From a virus: 42,252 nucleotides of DNA. The notes beneath the pieces are model-generated. The model was not told the origin of the DNA and made no database searches. It worked only from the letters and a program-made list of their open reading frames with translations. The stretch is taken from IMG/VR virus record IMGVR_UViG_3300010970_000073, positions 1 to 42,252 of that record; one strand, written 5' to 3'. This document shows, one piece after another, positions 24,591 through 30,579 of the stretch; positions within the stretch are counted from its first letter, which is position 1; every line of letters starts with the position of its first letter. The position numbers and the translations under genes are program-made.

Positions 24591-24688
24591 CGTTGTCGTG
24601 ATAAGCAACATGTTGAAGCCGTTTACTCATGCGTCTGAAGCCTTAAAAAAGCTTCTTATCACCGGACGCAGTAGTAAGCGGCTTTTTT
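24591..24688 (+). ncRNA. Candidate small RNA with pseudoknot-capable fold
   Basis: From the expected start to the T-run the sequence folds as a long hairpin: GCCG/CGGC, TACT/AGTA, TGCGTC/GACGCA and GAAGC/GCTTC, separated by symmetric 2-base internal loops and one 9-base bulge. GTGATAAG at 24598-24605 is exactly complementary to CTTATCAC at 24655-24662, most of which is that bulge, so it could form a pseudoknot or a competing antiterminator. No coding signal. Function unknown. Confidence 0.55.
24618..24688 (+). terminator. Rho-independent terminator with long compound stem
   Basis: Stem 24618-24641 with 24651-24682, ending in CGGC followed by six T. The paired blocks total 19 base pairs. It would end transcripts of the early operon or of the small RNA. 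Confidence 0.75.
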
Positions 24689-24830
24689 GTTTTCACGATG
24701 ACCGTCAGGGCGCGTTAGCTGATGGTCTGCATGGACTGAACCCAAGAAACACCGAACCTAGTACACCCCTAGCGTATCGAACAGCGTTGATTAGGCGACT
24801 GTTAATCCCATTGGTACTGCGGTGGAATAC

Positions 24831-24882
24831 AAGCCAATGTGGGAAGCGAACTAATTCGTCAAGCGCACTTGGGGCTTTTTTT
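24831..24882 (+). terminator. Rho-independent terminator before the PAPS-reductase-like gene
   Basis: AAGCC-AA-GTG pairs with CAC-TT-GGCTT with small bulges, an inner stem CGAA/TTCG (24847-24850 with 24855-24858) closes it, and seven T follow at 24876-24882. It separates the structured region from the next gene. Confidence 0.65.
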
Positions 24883-24966
24883 GTTTTATATCAATTAAGT
24901 CTGGAGCGGGAAGGCTAGAGATTGTCTCTATCCACCCTTGGAGAAACTATGTCTAAAGGAAAAGTA

Positions 24967-25695
24967 ATGAATAAAAGAATACTTTGTTGGTTTAGTTGTG
25001 GGGCTGCATCTGCTGTAGCAACAAAATTGGCTATTGCTGAAAACGCAGGTAAGTTGCCATTAATCATTGCTTACACAGAAGTAATTGAAGAACATCCTGA
25101 TAACAAACGATTTATTAAAGATTGTGAAAAGTGGTTTGGTCAAGAGGTCGTCATTCTTGGAAATGATCGGTATGAAAGATCAATTTATAAAACATTTCAA
25201 ACTTCAGCAATGAATATTAGAGGAGCTTCTCCTTGTACGCAATTGTTAAAAAAGAAAGTTAGATTAAAGTTTGAACAACCTAACGACCTGCATGTATTTG
25301 GTTATACATCTGAAGAACAAGATAGATATGACCGTTTTTTAGATGCAAATAACATAGATGTATCAGTTCCATTAATCGATAGAGGATTGTCAAAAATAGA
25401 CTGTTTGGCAATGCTTGAAAATGCTGGAATAGAACTGCCGGCAATGTATAAGCTTGGCTACCACAATAACAATTGCATAGGATGTGTGAAAGGTGGCAAA
25501 GGATATTGGAACAAAATTAAAGTTGATTTTCCAGAACAATTTGATCGTATGGCAAAGTTGGAACGTTTTAAAAAACAGACTGTTTTAAAAGACGTTTATT
25601 TAGATGAATTGCCACCAGATGCTGGTAACTATCCTCAAGAACAAAACATTCAATGTGGAATTTTTTGTCACATGGCAGAGGAAGATTACAAATGA
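24967..25695 (+). CDS. PAPS reductase-like PP-loop protein
   Basis: 242 residues. The PP-loop variant WFSCGAASAVATKLAI (residues about 8-23) marks the adenine-nucleotide alpha-hydrolase fold; a C-terminal Cys pair in NNNCIGCVKGGKGYW and the RLKFEQPNDLHVFGYTSEEQDR region agree with phage members of the phosphoadenosine-phosphosulfate reductase family. They probably activate a substrate with ATP for sulfur or amine transfer; the real substrate in phages is unknown. ATG at 24967 has AAAGGA 6 bases upstream; ATG at 24949 with GGAG is an alternative. Confidence 0.82.
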   Translation: MNKRILCWFSCGAASAVATKLAIAENAGKLPLIIAYTEVIEEHPDNKRFIKDCEKWFGQEVVILGNDRYERSIYKTFQTSAMNIRGASPCTQLLKKKVRLKFEQPNDLHVFGYTSEEQDRYDRFLDANNIDVSVPLIDRGLSKIDCLAMLENAGIELPAMYKLGYHNNNCIGCVKGGKGYWNKIKVDFPEQFDRMAKLERFKKQTVLKDVYLDELPPDAGNYPQEQNIQCGIFCHMAEEDYK

Positions 25696-25943
25696 ACAAA
25701 CAAGAAGCACACAAAATACTTGATAATTACAAATCAAATTCATTAATCAGCATCAACCGAGCATTGATAGCCACTGGCGACCTAGATGTTTACCAAGACC
25801 CGACAAGACCTAGTAGAGCATTACGCCAAGATGGCTTTGAGTCCTGCTACGTTAGATTACGCGAGATGCAGAGTGCGGGAATTGGAGAAGGATTCAACTG
25901 GACTATGGACTGGAATAGGAAAAGAAATCGCAATGAAGATTAA
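25692..25943 (+). CDS. Hypothetical protein (83 aa)
   Basis: No family recognised. MNKQEAHKILDNYKSNSLISINRALIATGD is helical, then QDPTRPSRALRQDGFESCYVRLREMQ and a basic end. ATGA overlap with the PAPS-reductase-like gene, so the two are translated together. Confidence 0.65.
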   Translation: MNKQEAHKILDNYKSNSLISINRALIATGDLDVYQDPTRPSRALRQDGFESCYVRLREMQSAGIGEGFNWTMDWNRKRNRNED

Positions 25944-25960
25944 AGAATTGAAGGGGAATC

Positions 25961-26848
25961 ATGAATGAGTTGGCTTTATTCGCGGGTGCTGGTGGAGGAA
26001 TACTTGCCGGACACTTGCTTGGGTGGCGAACCGTCTGTGCAGTCGAGTGGGAACCCTATCCCGCAAGCGTACTGTGCGCCCGACAAAATGACGGTTTTCT
26101 CGAAGCTTTCCCGATCTGGGATGACATTCGCACCTTTGACGGACGACCTTGGCGAGGAATTGCTCAAGTCATATCGGGAGGCTTTCCTTGTCAGGACATC
26201 AGTATCAGCGGAAAGGGAGATGGCCTCGAAGGCCAACGAAGTTCCATGTGGTACGAAATGGCGAGGGTGGTTAGCGAAGTACGACCCAAGTACGTCTTCG
26301 TGGAAAACTCCCCAGTCCTCACTATTCGGGGAGGAGTCCGAGTCATTGGAGACCTTACCGAGATGGGGTATGACTGTAAATGGACTGTTATGGGAGCAGC
26401 CGATGTTGGAGCCCCACATCAGCGCGACAGAATCTGGATTCTTGCTACCGACACCAACAGCATCCATGATGCCGTGCGAGGGGACGGTGAGGATCATGAG
26501 AAAGCATTGGGAGAGCGGAGAGTTCACACTGGAGGAGGCTTCAGCAATAGCCGGCAGGGATGTGAGGAAGTCGCAGGGCAAAGTACAGGCATGGCCTACA
26601 CCGAGCGCCAGCATGGGCAACAGGGGAACGCAAGCGGAATGGACACCAATGCGGAAATCAGGCCACACCGCGCAGTACACGTTAAACCAAGCATTACGGG
26701 ACTCCACAGGGAAAATTGGCAAACCGAACCCAAGTTGGACCGAGTGGCTAATGGGGTGGCCTATGGGATGGACAGACTTAAAGCCGTTGGCAACGGACAA
26801 GTCCCTTTGTGTGCAGCCACTGCTTGGAGAATCTTGAATGAGCATTAG
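25961..26848 (+). CDS. C5 cytosine DNA methyltransferase
   Basis: 295 residues. Motif I LALFAGAGGG (4-13), motif IV GGFPCQDIS with nucleophile Cys77, motif VI FVENSP with Glu115, motif VIII HQRDRIW (153-159) and, at the C-terminus, RLKAVGNGQVP (motifs IX-X). The recognition region (about 165-262) is low in hydrophobic residues. It would methylate cytosine in phage DNA against restriction, or mark host DNA. GGGG precedes the start. Almost the whole gene is overlapped by a second plausible gene in the +1 frame whose start is only 4 bases later. Confidence 0.92.
   Translation: MNELALFAGAGGGILAGHLLGWRTVCAVEWEPYPASVLCARQNDGFLEAFPIWDDIRTFDGRPWRGIAQVISGGFPCQDISISGKGDGLEGQRSSMWYEMARVVSEVRPKYVFVENSPVLTIRGGVRVIGDLTEMGYDCKWTVMGAADVGAPHQRDRIWILATDTNSIHDAVRGDGEDHEKALGERRVHTGGGFSNSRQGCEEVAGQSTGMAYTERQHGQQGNASGMDTNAEIRPHRAVHVKPSITGLHRENWQTEPKLDRVANGVAYGMDRLKAVGNGQVPLCAATAWRILNEH
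25965..26837 (+). CDS. Methyltransferase-overlapping protein, +1 frame (290 aa)
   Basis: Reads the same DNA as the methyltransferase one frame over, without a stop for 290 codons. It has its own family-like pattern: EELLKSYREAFLVRTSV, then WLAKYDPSTSSWKTPQSSLF, LETLPRWGMTVNGLLWEQP, ESGFLLPTPTASM, AWPTPSASM and NPSWTEWLMGWPMGWTDLKPL, which I recognise from phage and prophage proteins annotated as hypothetical or methyltransferase-associated. Its start shares the SD with the methyltransferase (ATGAATGA), and its TGA is directly followed by the ATG of rusA. Function unknown. Confidence 0.7.
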   Translation: MSWLYSRVLVEEYLPDTCLGGEPSVQSSGNPIPQAYCAPDKMTVFSKLSRSGMTFAPLTDDLGEELLKSYREAFLVRTSVSAEREMASKANEVPCGTKWRGWLAKYDPSTSSWKTPQSSLFGEESESLETLPRWGMTVNGLLWEQPMLEPHISATESGFLLPTPTASMMPCEGTVRIMRKHWESGEFTLEEASAIAGRDVRKSQGKVQAWPTPSASMGNRGTQAEWTPMRKSGHTAQYTLNQALRDSTGKIGKPNPSWTEWLMGWPMGWTDLKPLATDKSLCVQPLLGES

Positions 26849-27260
26849 CATTTGTTTTTATGTAGACACTACGCCTATCCCAAAAGGCCGGCCTAGGTTT
26901 CGTAGCATGGGTAAGTTTGTACAAACGTATACCGACAGCAAGACTAGGAGTTTTGAGGAACTTATTGCTGAACAGGCTAAAGAAGCAATGGGCGACATGG
27001 AGCCACTAGAAACGCCTTTAACAGTGTTTTTGCACTTCACGCTACCTATACCTGTCTCAGCCACAAAAAAGGTCAAGGAAGCCCTTTTAAACGCTCCACA
27101 CACCAAAAAACCCGACATAGATAACCTTTGTAAGTCGGTGCTAGACGGAATGGCAAATATTGTCTTTAAAAACGATGGACAGATTTCATCGTTACATGCA
27201 ACAAAAAAGTATGGCAATACTGGGTTTATCAATGTGCTGATCCGAGAAGAGAATGAATGA
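26838..27260 (+). CDS. rusA: Holliday junction resolvase, RusA family
   Basis: 140 residues. RusA signatures: PIPKGRPRF near the N-terminus, KPDIDNLCKSVLDGM at 91-105 with metal-binding Asp93, Asp95 and Asp103, and NDGQI at 112-116. RusA dimers cut four-way junctions made by recombination or replication, before packaging. ATG follows the TGA of the overlapping 290-residue frame and overlaps the methyltransferase by 11 bases. Confidence 0.93.
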   Translation: MSISICFYVDTTPIPKGRPRFRSMGKFVQTYTDSKTRSFEELIAEQAKEAMGDMEPLETPLTVFLHFTLPIPVSATKKVKEALLNAPHTKKPDIDNLCKSVLDGMANIVFKNDGQISSLHATKKYGNTGFINVLIREENE

Positions 27261-27498
27261 GTCTTTTTATGAAAGGCACATGAAGAAGCCTTGGTGGTGG
27301 TGGGACAGGTTTGTGGGACCTAGAAAGCCAAGAGGTGGCAAACGTAAGGGAGCCGGCAGACCTAAACCAAAAAAACCTTATGTGGATGGATTGACAATAG
27401 TCGTAAAGTTGAATAATATACAACGACTAGCCCTAGAAGAGATGGGCGGTGGTGACCTTAGTAAGGGCATCGAAGCATTGGTAAATCAGTATATGTAA
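27253..27498 (+). CDS. Basic small protein with GGKRKGAGRPK motif (81 aa)
   Basis: WWWWDRFVGPRKPRGGKRKGAGRPKPKKP holds an AT-hook-like basic GRP motif that is common in small phage DNA-binding proteins; the C-terminal half (LTIVVKLNNIQRLALEEMGGGDLSKGIEALVNQY) looks like a ribbon-helix-helix-type helix pair. Likely a DNA-binding protein. Overlaps rusA by 8 bases. Confidence 0.65.
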   Translation: MNESFYERHMKKPWWWWDRFVGPRKPRGGKRKGAGRPKPKKPYVDGLTIVVKLNNIQRLALEEMGGGDLSKGIEALVNQYM

Positions 27499-27507
27499 AG
27501 GAAATGT

Positions 27508-27786
27508 ATGAAGATCGATACAGTATTTGTTAACCCTCCGATAGGCGATAGAAGCTGTGATTGGCAAGCCACGATGGATGACTATGAGCCGGGCTGTCCA
27601 ATAGGGCGTGGTCGCACAGAGGATGAGGCTATTGAAGACTTGATGGAGCAAATGGGTGAAAAGACTTGCCCACATTGTGGCTCTGAGGAATACGATACTT
27701 ACTGGACTAGCCCTGCTGTGGGCGACCCAAGTACAAAGTATTGTGTTTGTACGCATTGCGAAAAAGAATTTCCACACAGGGGGTAA
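27508..27786 (+). CDS. Zinc-ribbon small protein (92 aa)
   Basis: N-terminal VFVNPPIGDRSCDWQATMDDYEPG ... GRTEDEAIEDL is a common phage module; the C-terminus is a zinc ribbon TCPHCGSEEYDTYW ... YCVCTHCEKEF with two C-x2-C pairs. AAAGGAAATGT precedes ATG. May bind zinc and a partner protein; role unknown. Confidence 0.7.
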   Translation: MKIDTVFVNPPIGDRSCDWQATMDDYEPGCPIGRGRTEDEAIEDLMEQMGEKTCPHCGSEEYDTYWTSPAVGDPSTKYCVCTHCEKEFPHRG

Positions 27787-27788
27787 AA

Positions 27789-28010
27789 ATGGAAAGAAAA
27801 CCTATTGGCATGTCCGTTCCTATGCGGATTACTATGGAAACACCAGAAGAAAAAGAAGCCTTTAATGAAGTAGAACGCAGAAGCAAAGTAAAGCAAGAAA
27901 TCCTAAACAGTCCCAGTAAGGAGGCCAAACTGATAGCAGAGGTCACCATGCTGACAGAGGCTGTAAGGATTTTGTCCAAGAAAGTAGATGAATTGGAGAA
28001 AAAGCAATGA
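27789..28010 (+). CDS. Small coiled-coil protein (73 aa)
   Basis: MERKPIGMSVPMRITMETPEEKEAF then a charged helix ending EAVRILSKKVDELEKKQ. ATG at 27789 is chosen since GGGGG lies upstream and the longer open frame overlaps the zinc-ribbon gene. ATGA overlap with the next gene. Confidence 0.65.
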   Translation: MERKPIGMSVPMRITMETPEEKEAFNEVERRSKVKQEILNSPSKEAKLIAEVTMLTEAVRILSKKVDELEKKQ

Positions 28011-28333
28011 CAGACGAAGAAGCAATGAAATGCATAGACTACATAAGAGACAACGCCCCTAAGTTTGCAGAGGCAGAGTCCAACGTGGTGTACATCGAGA
28101 ACTATTTGAAATCTTTGAAATCAGAACTGATGGCAGAAGAGACAGGTACGCTAGGCGCAAAGGAAGCATTTGCTTATTCACATGCACGATATATTGAACA
28201 ACTTCAAGGACTTAGAGAAGCTGTGGCTATCAAGACAGAGATCAAGTGGCGCATGGAAGCAGCCAAGTTGAAGTTTGAATTCTGGAAGACCCAACAGTTC
28301 AACAATCGGGTTGAGGCTAGGGCTTTATCATGA
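28007..28333 (+). CDS. Helical conserved phage protein (108 aa)
   Basis: All-helical pattern with AEAESNVVYIENYLKSLKSELMAE, EAFAYSHARYIEQLQGLREAV and KWRMEAAKLKFEFWKTQQ. This type is frequent in phages of proteobacteria between rusA-like and ninB-like genes, without a known job. ATGA overlaps on both sides. Confidence 0.75.
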   Translation: MTDEEAMKCIDYIRDNAPKFAEAESNVVYIENYLKSLKSELMAEETGTLGAKEAFAYSHARYIEQLQGLREAVAIKTEIKWRMEAAKLKFEFWKTQQFNNRVEARALS

Positions 28334-28593
28334 CCAAAGAAGAAATCATTGAACTGGCTAGACAGGCTTCCTTTACCGAAAATAGCGGATTTAAAGGTTG
28401 CTTTGTTTGCAATCCTTTGTCTCTTGAATATTTTGCCAAACTTGTTGCAGAAAAAGAGCGTGAGGCACTTGAGGCTGCGTTGTTGAATGAGTTACTCAAA
28501 AAAGGTATAGCCTCAAACAGCGATTACATCCAAGGTCGTTGGGATTTGATTGGCGAATTCCAAGATGTTATCAGAGCAAGGGGACAAGCATGA
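28330..28593 (+). CDS. Small phage protein, paralogue 1 (87 aa)
   Basis: MTKEEIIELARQASFTENSGF ... LEYFAKLVAEKEREALEAALL ... FQDVIRARGQA. The pattern (A-x-K/R-E-R-E-A ... IRARG) is shared with the next gene and with many short phage proteins. No function known. ATGA overlaps on both sides. Confidence 0.7.
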   Translation: MTKEEIIELARQASFTENSGFKGCFVCNPLSLEYFAKLVAEKEREALEAALLNELLKKGIASNSDYIQGRWDLIGEFQDVIRARGQA

Positions 28594-28784
28594 CATTACA
28601 AGAAATACAAGACCTTGCAGGTCATAGAGATGTGCCACCTTGGGTAGTTAAGTTGGTTGGTGATGCTGTTGCTAGAGAGCGTGAGGCGTGTGCAAATATT
28701 TGTGATGAATTTTTTAAAGGAAACAAAAACATAAATTATTCTGACACCATAGCTATATGTATTAGAGCAAGGGCTAAAGCATGA
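28590..28784 (+). CDS. Small phage protein, paralogue 2 (64 aa)
   Basis: MTLQEIQDLAGHRDVPPWVVKLVGDAVAREREACANICDEF ... AICIRARAKA repeats the framework of the preceding gene. ATG at 28590 (ATGA) is chosen over an upstream open frame. Likely a local duplication that has diverged. Confidence 0.7.
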   Translation: MTLQEIQDLAGHRDVPPWVVKLVGDAVAREREACANICDEFFKGNKNINYSDTIAICIRARAKA

Positions 28785-28939
28785 CTGAAGATGACGATGA
28801 CATTCAAGCCTATGTAAAGCCTTGGGTTGGTTTGACAAATGAGGATAAACAACAATTGCATACAGCATGGGTATTAGAAGGTGGATTTGAAAAACTTTGC
28901 GATGCAATAGAAACCATATTAAAAGGTAAAAACACATGA
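28781..28939 (+). CDS. Small acidic protein (52 aa)
   Basis: Sequence MTEDDDDIQAYVKPWVGLTNED, then a helix (LCDAIETILKGKN). WVGLT is a motif also found in other small phage proteins, for example the one at 19672. ATGA overlap on both sides. Function unknown. Confidence 0.65.
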   Translation: MTEDDDDIQAYVKPWVGLTNEDKQQLHTAWVLEGGFEKLCDAIETILKGKNT

Positions 28940-29043
28940 GTGGACTGCAATACTTCTTTCTAGGAACTATCTTTGGCCTCATCATGCCAATACTTATGGT
29001 CGCTGTGCAAATAGCAATAAAAAAACTGGAATCAAATGTATAG
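28936..29043 (+). CDS. Tiny membrane protein (35 aa)
   Basis: One hydrophobic helix (YFFLGTIFGLIMPILMVAVQIAI) and a short basic end. ATGA overlap with the gene before and 8 bases shared with the next gene. Function unknown. Confidence 0.6.
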   Translation: MSGLQYFFLGTIFGLIMPILMVAVQIAIKKLESNV

Positions 29044-29398
29044 AGATGCTGATCTACTAAAGCTTGCCCAAGGGGCAGAGTGCCTACTAAAGTGCCATCC
29101 ATACTGCATGGGTGACGAAGGCTCCACAACGGTGGCAGCACACAGCAATCAACTGATACATGGCAAAGGCCGTGGATTGAAGGCTGACGACTGTATGAGC
29201 GTGTGGGCATGCACTCGTTGCCATGATTGGCTAGACAGTGGTGGTGAATTGACTAAGAGACAGAAAGCCAAGATATTCGATGATGGCTGGTATCGTCAGG
29301 TTCAGAAATGGCATGACTTAGCAGATAATCACACCATAAAGCCTTGGCGCAAAGAAGCAGCCGAGCGCGTACTTAAACATATCGGAGCCCCACGATGA
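29036..29398 (+). CDS. DUF1364 family protein, putative zinc-binding nuclease-like
   Basis: 120 residues. Signature of DUF1364: CLLKCHPYC near residue 17-25, VAAHSNQLIHGKGRGLKADDCMSVWACTRCHDWLDSGG at about 33-70, with Cys/His pairs for zinc. The layout recalls HNH/His-Me finger nucleases of the Nin region. It may act in recombination or DNA processing. ATG at 29036; ATGA overlap with the next gene. Confidence 0.85.
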   Translation: MYRDADLLKLAQGAECLLKCHPYCMGDEGSTTVAAHSNQLIHGKGRGLKADDCMSVWACTRCHDWLDSGGELTKRQKAKIFDDGWYRQVQKWHDLADNHTIKPWRKEAAERVLKHIGAPR

Positions 29399-29640
29399 AT
29401 GAAGCAGCCGACTTTCTATTGATGCTATTGCACTCAAGCACTAATACCCATCTCCTACATTGGACAACAAAGAGTTACTCAGAGCATGTAGCTTTGGGTA
29501 AGTTTTATGAGGAAGTTATTGATTTAACTGATCAACTAGCAGAAGTCATGATGGGTAAATACGATGTGACCCCAGTATTCCCAGTTGATTACTATCCACC
29601 TGCACCAACAGGCAAAGATGAACTGGAAGCATTGAAATAA
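29395..29640 (+). CDS. Dps-like (DUF5856-like) protein, truncated by in-frame TAA (81 aa)
   Basis: NTHLLHWTTKSYSEHVALGKFYEEVIDLTDQLAE resembles the first helix pair of Dps/ferritin-like proteins and the phage family DUF5856. The frame meets TAA at 29638-29640, but continues open for 38 further codons that look like the rest of the family (see next entry). Full length would be about 120 residues including the stop position. Either a recent nonsense change, a sequencing or assembly error, or a suppressed stop. Confidence 0.65.
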   Translation: MNEAADFLLMLLHSSTNTHLLHWTTKSYSEHVALGKFYEEVIDLTDQLAEVMMGKYDVTPVFPVDYYPPAPTGKDELEALK

Positions 29641-29757
29641 CATGTAGCAGAAGAAAGACAAAAGCTACCGCAAGACTCTGAGATACAGAACCTAGTAGAT
29701 GAGATAGCTGCATTGATAGACAGTACCCTGTTTTTGTTAAGATTTGATCGCTCCTAG
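29641..29757 (+). pseudogene. Detached C-terminal part of the Dps-like gene
   Basis: In the same frame directly after TAA, 38 codons read VAEERQKLPQDSEIQNLVDEI and ALIDSTLFLLRF before TAG. This is protein-like, ends with the helix expected for the family, and has no start codon of its own. So the two parts were one gene or are joined by read-through. Confidence 0.6.
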
Positions 29758-29859
29758 AAGGTTCAGGACGTTAAGCCAACATTAGAGGATGTCAACGAAG
29801 TGTGTTTTTTGGCTTTCTACACTTCCTAGTTGAAGACCAAATCTAGTCCTATTTTTTTC

Positions 29860-29950
29860 GGGGGCCTCAAAATTTAACGGGGGGGTCCTTTTTTGGTGGG
29901 GGGGGTCTTTTTAAAACACGATTTGCCTGTTTTTTAAGCACCAGAGGGGG
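29860..29950 (+). repeat. Four G-runs
   Basis: Runs of 5, 7, 8 and 5 G at 29860-29864, 29879-29885, 29898-29905 and 29946-29950; the second and third are each followed by TC(C) and a T-run. Loops of 12-40 bases make a stable G-quadruplex possible but not strong. They may also act as slippery or pause sites. Confidence 0.6.
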
Positions 29951-29958
29951 TAAAACGG

Positions 29959-30243
29959 AGTAAGCACTCACTAACTTAATAAGTAAGTTAGCACTCACTT
30001 ACAAAGCGCCCCAGTAAGCGCTTACTAACTTAGCGGTTAAAACGACAAAACCCGTTAAAACCGCGCACAATCGATTAAAGCCCAGCGCCTATACTTACCC
30101 CTACAAAATCAAAATAACCCGTTAAAACGCGTTTTAATCGGTTTAAATAATGCCCGAGAATGCATGCATGGATCAGGAAACCAAACCAAAAAACCACGCA
30201 TGCAAACCCGAGCAAAATCGAAGTGAGCGCCAACTAACTTAGC
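29959..30243 (+). repeat. Iteron-like 22-base repeats
   Basis: Three direct copies at 29959-29980, 30013-30034 and 30222-30243; copies 1 and 3 match copy 2 at 18 and 19 of 22 positions by my alignment. All share ACTAACTTA. The second contains the perfect palindrome AGTAAGCGCTTACT (30013-30026). Next to the first copy CTAACTTA pairs with TAAGTTAG (29971-29978 with 29984-29991), and GCACTCACT is repeated at 29964 and 29991. This looks like binding sites for a repressor or replication initiator. Confidence 0.6.
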
Positions 30244-30253
30244 AAGCCCAAAA

Positions 30254-30276
30254 AAACGGGGTTTGTGGCCCCGTTT
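30254..30276 (-). terminator. Rho-independent terminator of the island operon
   Basis: AAACGGGG/CCCCGTTT stem of 8 bp with a 7-base loop; read leftward it is followed by T residues (complement of A at 30251-30256). An outer AGCAA/TTGCT pair (30241-30245 with 30275-30279) adds to it. It lies 17 bases after the last gene of the leftward operon. Confidence 0.85.
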
Positions 30277-30292
30277 GCTTAGGTTTACCGCG

Positions 30293-30460
30293 TTAAAAAG
30301 ATTCTAATAAAACCCAGAATTGATCAGGCAAACAAACCCGCACGATGCACGGGGCCACCAAACGCGTGCAATAGACCAAGCCCCCGCGCACGCCCGTAAC
30401 TTCGAAAAGTGTTTGGTCGTCAATTGTAGTTATCACGCCCACGTTACCGGCTTGGATCAT
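30293..30460 (-). CDS. Small beta-rich protein, last gene of island operon (55 aa)
   Basis: Reads MIQAGNVGVITTIDDQTLFEVTG, then VRGGLVYCTRLVAPC; it looks like a small beta-barrel (KOW/SH3-like) protein. It starts in an ATGA overlap with the gene upstream and ends just before the terminator. Not detected by length-limited searches, but operon logic and pattern support it. Confidence 0.65.
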   Translation of the reverse strand: MIQAGNVGVITTIDDQTLFEVTGVRGGLVYCTRLVAPCIVRVCLPDQFWVLLESF

Positions 30461-30579
30461 AGGGCCCCCATTAGTAGCTTTTTTAACTCTGGCACGGTTT
30501 TACCCGTTATCGCTGCCAATTGTGACAATGTAAGGTTTAGATTTTGGTCGTAATAATCAATTATTTGTTGATCGCTCAT
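30457..30579 (-). CDS. Tiny helix-turn-helix-like protein (40 aa)
   Basis: MSDQQIIDYYDQNLNLTLSQL, then AAITGKTVPELKKLLM: the second half fits a helix-turn-helix, and very similar 40-residue proteins are encoded by many phages. ATGA overlaps on both sides. May bind DNA or a partner; unproven. Confidence 0.7.
   Translation of the reverse strand: MSDQQIIDYYDQNLNLTLSQLAAITGKTVPELKKLLMGAL

Larger units (their letters stand above)
24570..24948. other. Structured intergenic region without a gene
   Basis: About 380 bases between the replication-type gene and the PAPS-reductase-like gene hold two terminators and a consensus -10 box, but no convincing gene. An open frame of 114 codons spans it, but it crosses both hairpins and has no protein-like pattern. 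The parts are described separately. Confidence 0.7.
29758..30292. other. Gene-free repeat-rich stretch (left end of the island)
   Basis: About 535 bases without a convincing gene. Contents in order: a hairpin AAGCCAA/TTGGCTT (29773-29779 with 29809-29815) followed by another weak one, four G-runs, 22-base iteron-like repeats, the palindrome TTAAAACGCGTTTTAA at 30122-30137, ATGCATGCATGG at 30160-30171, and the terminator of the leftward operon. Base composition changes visibly near 29850. Confidence 0.7.

Noticed and set aside
24770-24840. tRNA-Asn-like segment
   Set aside because: Only the anticodon loop fits; the anticodon stem pairs in about 3 of 5 positions and no T-arm was found. Kept only as a finding on an unexplained RNA segment.
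24574-24918. Open frame of 114 codons in the structured intergenic region
   Set aside because: It runs through two terminator hairpins and T-runs, lacks an SD and has no protein-like pattern.
25976-26851. Antisense open frame of 291 codons across the methyltransferase gene
   Set aside because: No SD-start arrangement that fits an operon, no family-like pattern, and openness on the third frame is a side effect of the two overlapping sense frames.
29959-30243. CRISPR array
   Set aside because: Repeats are unevenly spaced (54 and 209 bases), imperfect and without spacers of constant length.
30320-30553. Rightward open frame of 77 codons in the island
   Set aside because: It is antisense to two well-coupled leftward genes (30293-30460 and 30457-30579) that fit the operon.
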